The translations under genes and the position numbers were made by a program. A DNA stretch of 64,000 nt from Rhizobium sp. NRK18 (GTDB lineage Bacteria; Pseudomonadota; Alphaproteobacteria; Rhizobiales; Rhizobiaceae): contig NZ_JANFMV010000001.1 of the NCBI RefSeq assembly GCF_024385575.1, forward strand, positions 1,393,681-1,457,680, in the 5' to 3' direction. The notes under the pieces were generated by a model, which searched no databases, was not told the origin of the DNA, and worked only from the letters and a program-made list of their open reading frames with translations. Positions 44,944-52,100 of this stretch are shown here, in pieces (within the stretch, counting starts at the first letter, position 1; each line of letters opens with the position of its first letter).

Positions 44944-45702
44944 TTAATTTTGGAAAACTGGAATATTTAGTTCATTTAATAAGGTTCGCATACTTTCTAT
45001 GCTGTCCACTATCCTTCCGAATTCCTTGCGGATTAGAGTGTCGCCATTCTTGAGATCAAGGCCGGCTGGATCGATGCCAACCAGCCTGCATCTTCCCTTT
45101 GCCGGGTTGCGCCCCCTGGCTGCCGCAAGCCTGGAAATGATGTCCGGCCATCCTGCGTTAATGGTGTCCAAAAGATCCTGTTCGTATCTCTCCATTTGAT
45201 TTGCGATAGATGGCGGGATCACAAAATCGCTGCCTTCCAGAAGATAGGCCCGGCCAAACCCGCCGTTCAGGCTCGCGCGTTGCGGCGTAAGCCTGAAGAA
45301 ACGGAAGTCCGGAAAATCTATATACAAGGCCGCCTTGGGATGACGAGCGAGGAATCGGCGGCGCAATGTCGCATGTATGGCGCTGTCACGGTCGACCGGA
45401 TCGGCGAGGCATTGAACGGTGACGCGCGGGTGGGCGAGGGGGTCGCCCTTGCCCGGCTCGCCGGCAAGCAGCGAGGCGCGGCCATCGGCCAGCAATGCCT
45501 TGGTGTGGGTGGAGAGCGCGGACACCAGAATGATCGGGGCGCAGTCGGGAGCGGTCCCGACCAGCGTGCGGCTGACAAACGGAAACCCGGTTCCGGGCTC
45601 CAGGACCGACAGGGAGGCGTAGGAGGCCGAACGCAGAAGCGCGCGGGCCAGACCGCGCGCTTCCTCATCCGTCTCTCTGATGACCGACGGCTTGTCTGCC
45701 AT
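44944..45702 (-). CDS. HugZ-like haem utilisation protein
   Basis: A 252-aa protein of the HugZ/pyridoxamine-phosphate-oxidase-like group. The split-barrel FMN/haem fold is read from ARALLRSASYASLSVLEPGTGFPFVSRTLVGTAPD and DFRFFRLTPQRASLNGGFGRAYLLEG, followed by a C-terminal DUF2470-type extension (CRLVGIDPAGLDLKNGD). Relatives bind haem and degrade it to release iron. AGGAAA precedes its ATG. It begins 14 bp after the choV stop, so it may be read through from the choline transporter operon. Confidence 0.8.
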   Translation of the reverse strand: MADKPSVIRETDEEARGLARALLRSASYASLSVLEPGTGFPFVSRTLVGTAPDCAPIILVSALSTHTKALLADGRASLLAGEPGKGDPLAHPRVTVQCLADPVDRDSAIHATLRRRFLARHPKAALYIDFPDFRFFRLTPQRASLNGGFGRAYLLEGSDFVIPPSIANQMERYEQDLLDTINAGWPDIISRLAAARGRNPAKGRCRLVGIDPAGLDLKNGDTLIRKEFGRIVDSIESMRTLLNELNIPVFQN

Positions 45703-45716
45703 GTTTCCTGACCGCG

Positions 45717-46772
45717 TTACGCCGGCTCGGCGCGCTTGTGGCGCGTCAGGCCGGAAATGACGTCCTGCGCTCCGATCGTGCCGACAACCGCGCCGTTCTC
45801 GACCACGCCGATGACACCGGGCTGGCGCGACAGAGCGTCGAGGATGTTGGCGAGCGGCGTCGTCGGAGAGGTCGTCCCGGTCACACCGCTTCCGGCTTCA
45901 GCTCCGCCGGCGCCCGGCCGCATCACGTCGCGGGCGAGCAGCATGTTGATCGGGTTCAGGTGCTGGACGAAATCGGCGACGTAGTCGTTTTCCGGGTTGC
46001 GGACGATCTCCTGCGGCGTGCCGCACTGGATGATCCTCCCGCCTTCCATGATGGCGATGCGGTTGCCGATCCTGACCGCTTCGTCGAGATCGTGGCTGAC
46101 GAAGAGAATAGTTTTCTTTAGCCGCCGCTGGAATTCCAGGAGTTCGTCCTGCAGCCGCGTCCGGATCAGCGGATCGAGCGCCGAGAAGGGTTCGTCCATC
46201 AGGAGGATCGGTGCGCCGGTCGCGAAGGCACGGGCCAGGCCGACGCGCTGCTGCATGCCGCCGGACAGTTCGCCCACTTTGCGGTTCTTCCACTGGGCGA
46301 GGTTGACCAGTTCCAGCTGCTCGTCGACCTTGGCGTTCATCTCCTTCTCCGGCATGCCGGCGAGCTCGAGGCCGAAGCCGACATTCTCGGCGACTGTCCG
46401 CCACGGTAGCAGCGCAAACTGCTGAAACACCATGGAAACGGTGTGCGTGCGCAGGTCGCGCAGTGTCCGGGCATTGGCGGTGTAAGGGTTGACCGGCCCG
46501 TTCGGCGTGATCACCGAGACTTCGCCGCGCACGACCGGGGCAAGCGCGTTGACGGCGCGCAGCAGCGTCGACTTGCCGGAGCCGGACAGGCCCATCAGGA
46601 CGAGAATCTCGCCCTCCTTGACGGTCAGCGAGGCGTCGGCGACGCCGAGAACGAGGCCGGTCTCGCGGCTGATCTCGTCGCGGGTCTTGCCGGCGTCGAT
46701 CATCGGGATCGCTGGTCCGGGCTTGTCGCCGAAGACGATGTCGATGTTCTTGAAGATGACAGCGTCACTCAT
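45717..46772 (-). CDS. choV: Choline ABC transporter ATPase ChoV
   Basis: A 351-aa ATPase of the glycine-betaine/choline family. Walker A GLSGSGKST is at residues 61-69, followed by the Q-loop QQFALLPWRTV, signature LSGGMQQRVGLARA, Walker B ILLMDEPFSALDP and a C-terminal CBS-type domain after residue 270 (NPINMLLARDVM, GVIGVVENGAVVGTI). It energises choline uptake with ChoW and ChoX. The start at 46772 overlaps the choW stop by 4 bp; the very long upstream frame is not coding. Confidence 0.95.
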   Translation of the reverse strand: MSDAVIFKNIDIVFGDKPGPAIPMIDAGKTRDEISRETGLVLGVADASLTVKEGEILVLMGLSGSGKSTLLRAVNALAPVVRGEVSVITPNGPVNPYTANARTLRDLRTHTVSMVFQQFALLPWRTVAENVGFGLELAGMPEKEMNAKVDEQLELVNLAQWKNRKVGELSGGMQQRVGLARAFATGAPILLMDEPFSALDPLIRTRLQDELLEFQRRLKKTILFVSHDLDEAVRIGNRIAIMEGGRIIQCGTPQEIVRNPENDYVADFVQHLNPINMLLARDVMRPGAGGAEAGSGVTGTTSPTTPLANILDALSRQPGVIGVVENGAVVGTIGAQDVISGLTRHKRAEPA

Positions 46773-47662
46773 GCGCCTTCTCCTTCGTCGGAAATGCGGA
46801 ACACGCGGTCGAGGATGATTGCCAGGATGACGATGCAGGTGCCTGCCTCGAAGCCCTTGGCGACGTTGACCGTATTGAGCGCACGCACCACCGGTACGCC
46901 GAGACCCGGCGCGCCGACGAGTGCGGCGATGACGACCATCGACAGCGACAGCATGATCGTCTGCGTGAGGCCGGCCATGATCTGCGGTAGCGCGAAGGGC
47001 AGTTCCACCTTGGTCAGCACCTGCAGCGGCTTCGCGCCGAAGGCTTCGGCGGCTTCGACCAGCGAACCGGGCGTCGAGATGATGCCGAGACGGGTGAGGC
47101 GGATCGGCGCCGGGATCGCGAAGATCACCGTTGCGATCAGGCCGGGTACCATGCCGAGGCCGAACAGGATGAGCGCCGGGATCAGGTAGACGAAGGTCGG
47201 CAGCGTCTGCATGAGATCGAGAATGGGGCGAATGACGGAATAGAGCCAGGCGCGGCGGGCGGCGGCAATGCCGATCGGAACGCCGATGATCATACAGACC
47301 GCCGTGGCGACGACGACCAGCGCCAGGGTTTCGGTGGTTTCCTTCCAGTAGCCCTGGTTCATGATCAGCAGGAAGCCGATGAGCACCAGCAGCGCGTTGG
47401 AGAGGCTGCGCCTGAAATACCAGGTCGCCGCCGTGAAGACGAGAATGATGAAGATGCCGTAGTAGTTCTCGTATCCGGTGCCTTTGAGGTCGGGCATCTG
47501 CAGCACGTAGACGAGCGCATCGATGCAGGACTTCAGGACCCTGGTGACGAAATTGAAGAACCAGCCGAAATTGTCGGTGAGCCATTCGAAGAAGGCTTCC
47601 GACCATTTGCCGATGGCAATCTTGTAGTCCTTGTCGAAGAGAAATGAGTTGTCTGAAAACAT
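46769..47662 (-). CDS. choW: Choline ABC transporter permease ChoW
   Basis: A 297-aa inner-membrane permease with six or more hydrophobic segments and the family EAA-like loop LVEAAEAFGAKPLQVLTKVELPFALPQIMAGLTQ. N-terminal SFLFDKDYKIAIGKWSEAFFEWLTDNFGWFF is a choline/proline-betaine permease feature. It pairs with ChoV and ChoX. A strong hairpin lies between it and choX, which may lower its expression relative to the binding protein. Confidence 0.94.
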   Translation of the reverse strand: MFSDNSFLFDKDYKIAIGKWSEAFFEWLTDNFGWFFNFVTRVLKSCIDALVYVLQMPDLKGTGYENYYGIFIILVFTAATWYFRRSLSNALLVLIGFLLIMNQGYWKETTETLALVVVATAVCMIIGVPIGIAAARRAWLYSVIRPILDLMQTLPTFVYLIPALILFGLGMVPGLIATVIFAIPAPIRLTRLGIISTPGSLVEAAEAFGAKPLQVLTKVELPFALPQIMAGLTQTIMLSLSMVVIAALVGAPGLGVPVVRALNTVNVAKGFEAGTCIVILAIILDRVFRISDEGEGA

Positions 47663-47704
47663 GGCTGAGTGGGGCCCCCGTGCCTAGACTGTCCCTGCAA
47701 TCGG

Positions 47705-47730
47705 AAACGGGGTGCCTTGGCACCCCGTTT
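47705..47730 (-). terminator. Intercistronic hairpin between choX and choW
   Basis: A perfect 12-bp stem AAACGGGGTGCC (47705-47716) with GGCACCCCGTTT (47719-47730) lies 11 nt after the choX stop. There is no full T-run, so partial read-through is expected. Such hairpins raise binding-protein mRNA over permease mRNA. Confidence 0.6.
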
Positions 47731-47740
47731 CGTCATGTCA

Positions 47741-48691
47741 TCAGAGGCCGAGAGCCGACTTGACCGCGGCAGAGGCATCGCCGCCGTCGAAGGTCGTCAC
47801 GCCGGCGAGCCACGGCTCGATGGCGTCCGGATTGGCCTTCAGCCATTCCGTTGCGGCAGCTTCCGGCTCTTCGCCGTCATCGAGAATCTTGCCCATGATC
47901 TCGCTTTCCATCGGCAGTGTGAAGGACAGGTTCTTCAGGAGAGCGCCGACGTTCGGGCATTCGCTGGTGTAGCCTGCGCGGACGTTGGTGTAGACGGTTG
48001 CGCCGCCGAAGTCGGGGCCGAACACGTCGTCGCCGCCGGACAGATAGGTCAGGTCGAAGCGAACGTTCATCGGATGCGGTGCCCAGCCGAGGAAGACGAT
48101 CGGCTGGTCGGCCTTCTTGGCACGGGCAACCTGCGCCAGCATGCCCTGTTCGGAGGATTCCACGAGTTCGAAGTCCTTCAGGCCGAACTGGTCGCCCTTG
48201 ATCATGTCGAGGATCAGGCGGTTGCCGTCATTGCCGGGCTCGATGCCGTAGATCTTGCCTTCGAGCTCGTCCGAATGCTTGGCTATGTCGGCGAAATCCT
48301 TGATGCCGATTTCGGCGCCCTTGGCATTGGTTGCGAGCGTGTACTTGGCGCCTTCGAGGTTGGCGCGCACACTTTCGACCGAACCGTCTTCACGGTAGGG
48401 CTTCAGGTCGCCTTCCATCGTCGGCATCCAGTTGCCGAGGAACACGTCGATGTCCTTGTTCTTCAGCGAGGTATAGGTCACGGGAACGGAGAGAACGGTG
48501 ACGCTCGGCTCATAGCCGAGAGCCTTGAGAACGACGGACGTCGTCGCCGTCGTGGCGGTGATGTCGGTCCAGCCGACGTCGGAAAAGCGGACTGCCTTGC
48601 AGTTGTCGGCTTCTGCTGCCATCGCGCTTGTGAAGCCGACGATGGACATGGCCGAAGCCGCAAAAATTCCCAGAATGCTTGTTTTCATCAT
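47741..48691 (-). CDS. choX: Periplasmic choline-binding protein ChoX
   Basis: A 316-aa substrate-binding protein with signal peptide (cleavage near AMA-AEA). The choline-cage residues known from S. meliloti ChoX are all in place with a constant offset of two: Trp41 and Asp43 (DVGWTD), Trp88 (GNWMP), Tyr117 (GAKY) and Trp203 (GWAPHPMN), against Trp43, Asp45, Trp90, Tyr119 and Trp205. That makes choline (and acetylcholine) specificity very likely. Two adjacent ATGs (48691, 48688) are possible. It is first in the choX-choW-choV operon. Confidence 0.97.
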   Translation of the reverse strand: MMKTSILGIFAASAMSIVGFTSAMAAEADNCKAVRFSDVGWTDITATTATTSVVLKALGYEPSVTVLSVPVTYTSLKNKDIDVFLGNWMPTMEGDLKPYREDGSVESVRANLEGAKYTLATNAKGAEIGIKDFADIAKHSDELEGKIYGIEPGNDGNRLILDMIKGDQFGLKDFELVESSEQGMLAQVARAKKADQPIVFLGWAPHPMNVRFDLTYLSGGDDVFGPDFGGATVYTNVRAGYTSECPNVGALLKNLSFTLPMESEIMGKILDDGEEPEAAATEWLKANPDAIEPWLAGVTTFDGGDASAAVKSALGL

Positions 48692-49181
48692 GTTTGACTC
48701 CCAGTCTTAATTTTTGTTCCCAAGCCAAGCACCAATACCTCAATCGATCAAGCGGTTTCGGTTCGTTTGCGCCAGTTTGCCCAGTGCGTTTGCGACGTTC
48801 AGAAATGGCTAAAATTTAAGCGCGCGGGGAGTTGGTCTGGGATTTTGATCATGCCGCATGCGAACGCACAGCGGCGGTGAAACGGTGAGGCAAGCCCGGA
48901 AAGGGCGGGTGTGACCTAGCGGCAGGCTGCTGGAAGGGCAACCCCTTTTGGGGAAATTTCATTGAAATTCCTGTGATTTTTGCCAGTTTTTTCACTTTTG
49001 GCGATGGCTGGCGGAAGTCCTGTTGCTGCACGCGCACCTAGTGGGTGAAAATGTGCCGGGTTTGATCCTGATCAAGCCGCGTCATCAGGTCATGCCGTAG
49101 AGCATGCTTATATCGAGTAGCATTGCTGCATGTTTTGTCGGCGTGGGGTCGGCAAAACGGATGACGACGAAAGGACATCGG
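48692..49181. other. 490-bp divergent intergenic region (choX / cytochrome c)
   Basis: No convincing gene. It should hold the choX promoter on the left and the cytochrome promoter on the right. Contents seen: a CCCC-TTTT-GGGG hairpin at 48942-48953, an imperfect dyad GGAAATTTC/GAAATTCC at 48952-48971 next to T-rich runs, and an FNR/FixK box at 49062-49075. The 62-codon minus frame at 48849-49037 lacks coding character. A small RNA is possible but not supported by a clear promoter-terminator pair. Confidence 0.5.
49062..49075 (+). promoter_or_regulatory. FNR/FixK-type anaerobox
   Basis: TTGATCCTGATCAA is a perfect TTGAT-N4-ATCAA box, 107 bp upstream of the cytochrome c ATG. This is the consensus for FnrN/FixK activators, which switch on respiratory genes at low oxygen in rhizobia. 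TATA-like sequence CTTATAT follows at 49107-49113. Confidence 0.7.
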
Positions 49182-49568
49182 ATGAAGTTGAGTTTTGTTG
49201 CCGTTGCTGCCGCATCGCTAATGGTCGCGGGAGCGGCCCATGCGGACGGGGATGCTGCAGCCGGCGCCAAGGTTTTCAAGAAGTGTGCGGCCTGTCACAC
49301 CGCCACCGAGCCGAAGAACAAGGTTGGACCGTCGCTGATGGGTGTGGTCGGCCGTCCGGTGGCAACCGTAGAGGGCTACACCTATTCGCCCGACATGAAG
49401 GCCTTCGGGGCCGACGGCAAGGTCTGGGACGACGCTCTGCTCGACCAGTATCTCAAGAAGCCCAAGGCGCTGGTGCCGAAGACCAAGATGGCGTTTGCAG
49501 GTCTGACGAAGGAAGAGGATATCCTCGACATCATCGCCTACCTCAAGGATCCGGCGGCGGCAAAGTAA
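49182..49568 (+). CDS. Periplasmic class I cytochrome c (c2 type)
   Basis: A 128-aa soluble cytochrome. Signal peptide residues 1-21 (cleavage AHA-DGD), haem attachment CAACH at 35-39 and axial Met103 in PKTKMAFAGL. Length and motifs fit cytochrome c2/c550, carrying electrons from the bc1 complex to terminal oxidases or reductases. The ATG at 49182 has AAAGGA about 8 nt upstream. The FNR/FixK box suggests induction under low oxygen. Confidence 0.93.
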   Translation: MKLSFVAVAAASLMVAGAAHADGDAAAGAKVFKKCAACHTATEPKNKVGPSLMGVVGRPVATVEGYTYSPDMKAFGADGKVWDDALLDQYLKKPKALVPKTKMAFAGLTKEEDILDIIAYLKDPAAAK

Positions 49569-49605
49569 CGTCGCGCCGATCTCTTGACAGCATTTTCAAA
49601 GAGAT

Positions 49606-49631
49606 GGCCCGGCGGATCGTTCCGCCGGGCC
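49606..49631 (+). terminator. Terminator after the cytochrome c gene
   Basis: A perfect 11-bp stem GGCCCGGCGGA/TCCGCCGGGCC (49606-49616, 49621-49631) with a TCGT loop is followed by TCTTGTC. Very stable hairpin 38 nt after the stop. Confidence 0.7.
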
Positions 49632-49794
49632 TCTTGTCATTCGCCTGCCGATTATCTCTTGTACCGATTGCAGCCATAACTACATTTCAGCGGCGGAATC
49701 ACAACTATCCGTTTGGATTGATTGTCTTCCCGCGATTGACGGAACCGCGTCTGCCGATAATCTGCAGACGGGCTCACAAGGGGAGACGTTTGCA

Positions 49795-50883
49795 ATGGCC
49801 ACGCTTCAATCGTTCGACAGCGAGATCGAAAAGACCAGGGGTATCGTCAAGGACATGCGCTCGAAGCTCGAGCAGTCCGGCATTGTCCTCGAGGAATTCG
49901 CCAAATCCGATGAAAAGCTCGGCAGTGCCGATTTCGACATCGAGAATGCGCGGCTACAGGATGTCATCAACCAGCAGAAGGTGATGGAAACGAATATCGC
50001 CGACCTGATCATCGGGCTAGAGGATGCCACCAATGTTTTCGGACAGGAGTTCGAAAGCATGAAGAGCATGACAGGTTTCGAAAAGTTCGTCGGCATCTTC
50101 TCCAAGCAGAAGGCGCAGCGCATGCGCACCGACCGGGTTCGCAACATGTCGCTCGCCGGCAATCTGCAGGACCTGCTCGGCAAGTCGGATGCGATCGTCG
50201 GTATCCTGAAAGAGCAGCGCGCCGTTCTCGACGAGCGCTACAAGACGTCCGAGGCGAGCCTCGTGCAGGTGATCGAGCGTCGCAAGGCGACGATCGGCAC
50301 GCTGGAAGAGACGCAGAAGCGGATCGACGATCTTAATCCCATGCTCATGGACCTCGAAAACCGCATTGCCGCTTCGACCGACCAGGGCGAACGCACGCAG
50401 ATCGAGGGCGAGCGCTCGGCGATGGCGACGGAGTACAATCAGTTGCAGGCACGCGAGCAGGAACTGTTGGCCGAGAGCCAGACGTTGGAACGCTACACGT
50501 CGATGTTCCAGACCTTCGTCGACTCGCTCAACAACCAGATTGCCGCCCAGAATACGCTGATCAACAAGCTGACGATCGACACCGAGCAGCGCATCGTTCT
50601 CTACAAGGCGCTGGAAGATTCGCTGAAGACGGCGGCGCAGCAGGATGTGGCGCACAAGATCAACACGCTTGGCAGCAAGGTCGATACAGCCGCCGAGGAG
50701 ACGATGGCCGGCATCGGCGCCGCCGCCCAGCGCCACATTGGCGATCTTCTGGAAATGCACGAGAAGAACATGCTGTCCACCCAGGACATCCAGCGCCGCA
50801 AGAAGCTCGCCGACGACGCCTTCGCCCGCCGCTTCCAGGCGGTGATGGACAAGCACAATTCGGCAAACTACGTGAAGCAGTAA
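49795..50883 (+). CDS. Cytoplasmic coiled-coil protein of unknown function
   Basis: A 362-aa protein, almost entirely helical and rich in Glu, Gln, Lys and Arg. Long coiled-coil stretches are read around residues 5-60 and 130-260; the middle has TGFEKFVGIFSKQKAQRMRTDRVRN and the end AAQRHIGDLLEMHEKNML. No signal peptide or membrane segment. I do not recognise a domain; a distant likeness to tellurite/toxic-anion-resistance helical proteins (TelA) is possible but not demonstrable by eye. It is 69 bp upstream of the next gene in the same direction and is probably the first gene of the five-gene AAA operon. GGGGAGACG lies just upstream. Confidence 0.8.
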   Translation: MATLQSFDSEIEKTRGIVKDMRSKLEQSGIVLEEFAKSDEKLGSADFDIENARLQDVINQQKVMETNIADLIIGLEDATNVFGQEFESMKSMTGFEKFVGIFSKQKAQRMRTDRVRNMSLAGNLQDLLGKSDAIVGILKEQRAVLDERYKTSEASLVQVIERRKATIGTLEETQKRIDDLNPMLMDLENRIAASTDQGERTQIEGERSAMATEYNQLQAREQELLAESQTLERYTSMFQTFVDSLNNQIAAQNTLINKLTIDTEQRIVLYKALEDSLKTAAQQDVAHKINTLGSKVDTAAEETMAGIGAAAQRHIGDLLEMHEKNMLSTQDIQRRKKLADDAFARRFQAVMDKHNSANYVKQ

Positions 50884-50952
50884 GCTTTCACACGGCATTC
50901 CCGACCCTTTCCCCATACATGGGGTCAGGGTTGGGATCAGGGGCATTTGGAA

Positions 50953-52098
50953 ATGAGCAATGGGTCACCCGCCGCCGCGCATTATTTTGCGACGATCAAG
51001 GCGGCGCTTTCCGGGTTTGAGGCTTATGTGGAGCAGCGTGGGCCGAAGGGGCCCGTCGATGGTTTCGCGGCGGGCGTGCTGGAACCCTATCTCAGGCGGC
51101 TGATGGCGTCGTTTTCCTGCTGGGAGACGCATGCCGGCTTTGCCGAGCAGTTCCGCATTTCGCGTGCCGACAGCGGCTTTCCGGTGTTCCAGAACGTGCT
51201 GGAACTCGAAAACGACCGTGCCAGCGCCGAGAGCCGGCTGGCCTCCATTCCCCCGGCGCAGGCGCTGCGCGAGGAAATGGCGGACTTCATCCTCAGGCAG
51301 AAGAGCTTTCCGTCGGCGTTGCAGCAGCAGATGGCCGAGCGCATCTACCTGGAGCAGATCGGCGAGGGCGCCGTCTTCTCGCCGGCCGTCCTGCCGGACA
51401 CGCTGCATGTTTCCGTCAATCCGAAGACGATGCGGCCGGTCTATCACGTCGCCTGGGGCATTTTTGACGGTAGCCAGACGCTGCCGATGGTCTATCTGGC
51501 GGCGATCGAGGATTCGTCGGAAGAGATGGTCAAGCTGCTGGTGACGAAGGACGGCAGGCTCAATCCGGATGCAGACATTCCGCTGCCGGTCGGCGGTTTG
51601 CTCAATCCGCGGCTTGCGGTGCGGTTCGACGATTTCGTCGTGCGCAACGGCGCCTATTCGCTCACGCCGGCAACGATTGCCGTCAATCTCGACCAGGATT
51701 TTCCGGAACTGCATCCGAAGGTCGTGCGCCGGCTGGTGCTCGGCCCGCTCTATTCCGCCGGCATCACCGAGAACAACGGGCGCGTCAACGACGTGCTCTC
51801 CAAGGTCCGGAACGGCGACAATGCCTGGATGTTCACCTGGACGATGCAGGAGATCTTCTCCAAGCGCGAGCGGCCGGAAAAGAAGGGCTTCTTCTCGACC
51901 GCGCCGGCGGCGGAGGAATTCCACATCGAGACCAACGATCTCGAGGCGACCCGCATGGGGGTCAGCGCCTACGAAAAGCACGCCCTCGTGCCGCATGACG
52001 CCTATCAGGCGCTCTATGCAGCCGGCGAGGCCGACAGCATTTTCGGCAATTACAAGGTGCATGTGATTTCATCGAACAGGGTGATCAGCGAGGTTTGA
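50953..52098 (+). CDS. Conserved-looking protein of unknown function, AAA-operon gene 2
   Basis: About 381 aa, soluble, with no signal peptide. The first 140 residues are helical (AHYFATIKAALSGFEAYVEQ, SFPSALQQQMAERIYLEQIG), followed by a mixed segment with VYHVAWGIFDGSQTLPMVYLAAIEDSSEEMVKLL that reads like an alpha/beta core. I recognise no catalytic motif. Start is ATG 50953 or TTG 50947. It ends 2 bp before the ATPase start, so it is very likely a partner of that ATPase. Confidence 0.78.
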   Translation: MSNGSPAAAHYFATIKAALSGFEAYVEQRGPKGPVDGFAAGVLEPYLRRLMASFSCWETHAGFAEQFRISRADSGFPVFQNVLELENDRASAESRLASIPPAQALREEMADFILRQKSFPSALQQQMAERIYLEQIGEGAVFSPAVLPDTLHVSVNPKTMRPVYHVAWGIFDGSQTLPMVYLAAIEDSSEEMVKLLVTKDGRLNPDADIPLPVGGLLNPRLAVRFDDFVVRNGAYSLTPATIAVNLDQDFPELHPKVVRRLVLGPLYSAGITENNGRVNDVLSKVRNGDNAWMFTWTMQEIFSKRERPEKKGFFSTAPAAEEFHIETNDLEATRMGVSAYEKHALVPHDAYQALYAAGEADSIFGNYKVHVISSNRVISEV

Positions 52099-52100
52099 CG

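Noticed and set aside
45717..47723. 668-codon frame covering choV and choW
   Set aside because: Only the choV part (to 46772) is coding in this frame; the rest is an out-of-frame shadow of choW, which has its own conserved product.
48849..49037. 62-codon minus-strand ORF in the choX/cytochrome intergenic region
   Set aside because: No ribosome-binding site, no recognisable fold and no gene-like codon use; it covers the hairpin and T-rich stretch of the intergenic region.
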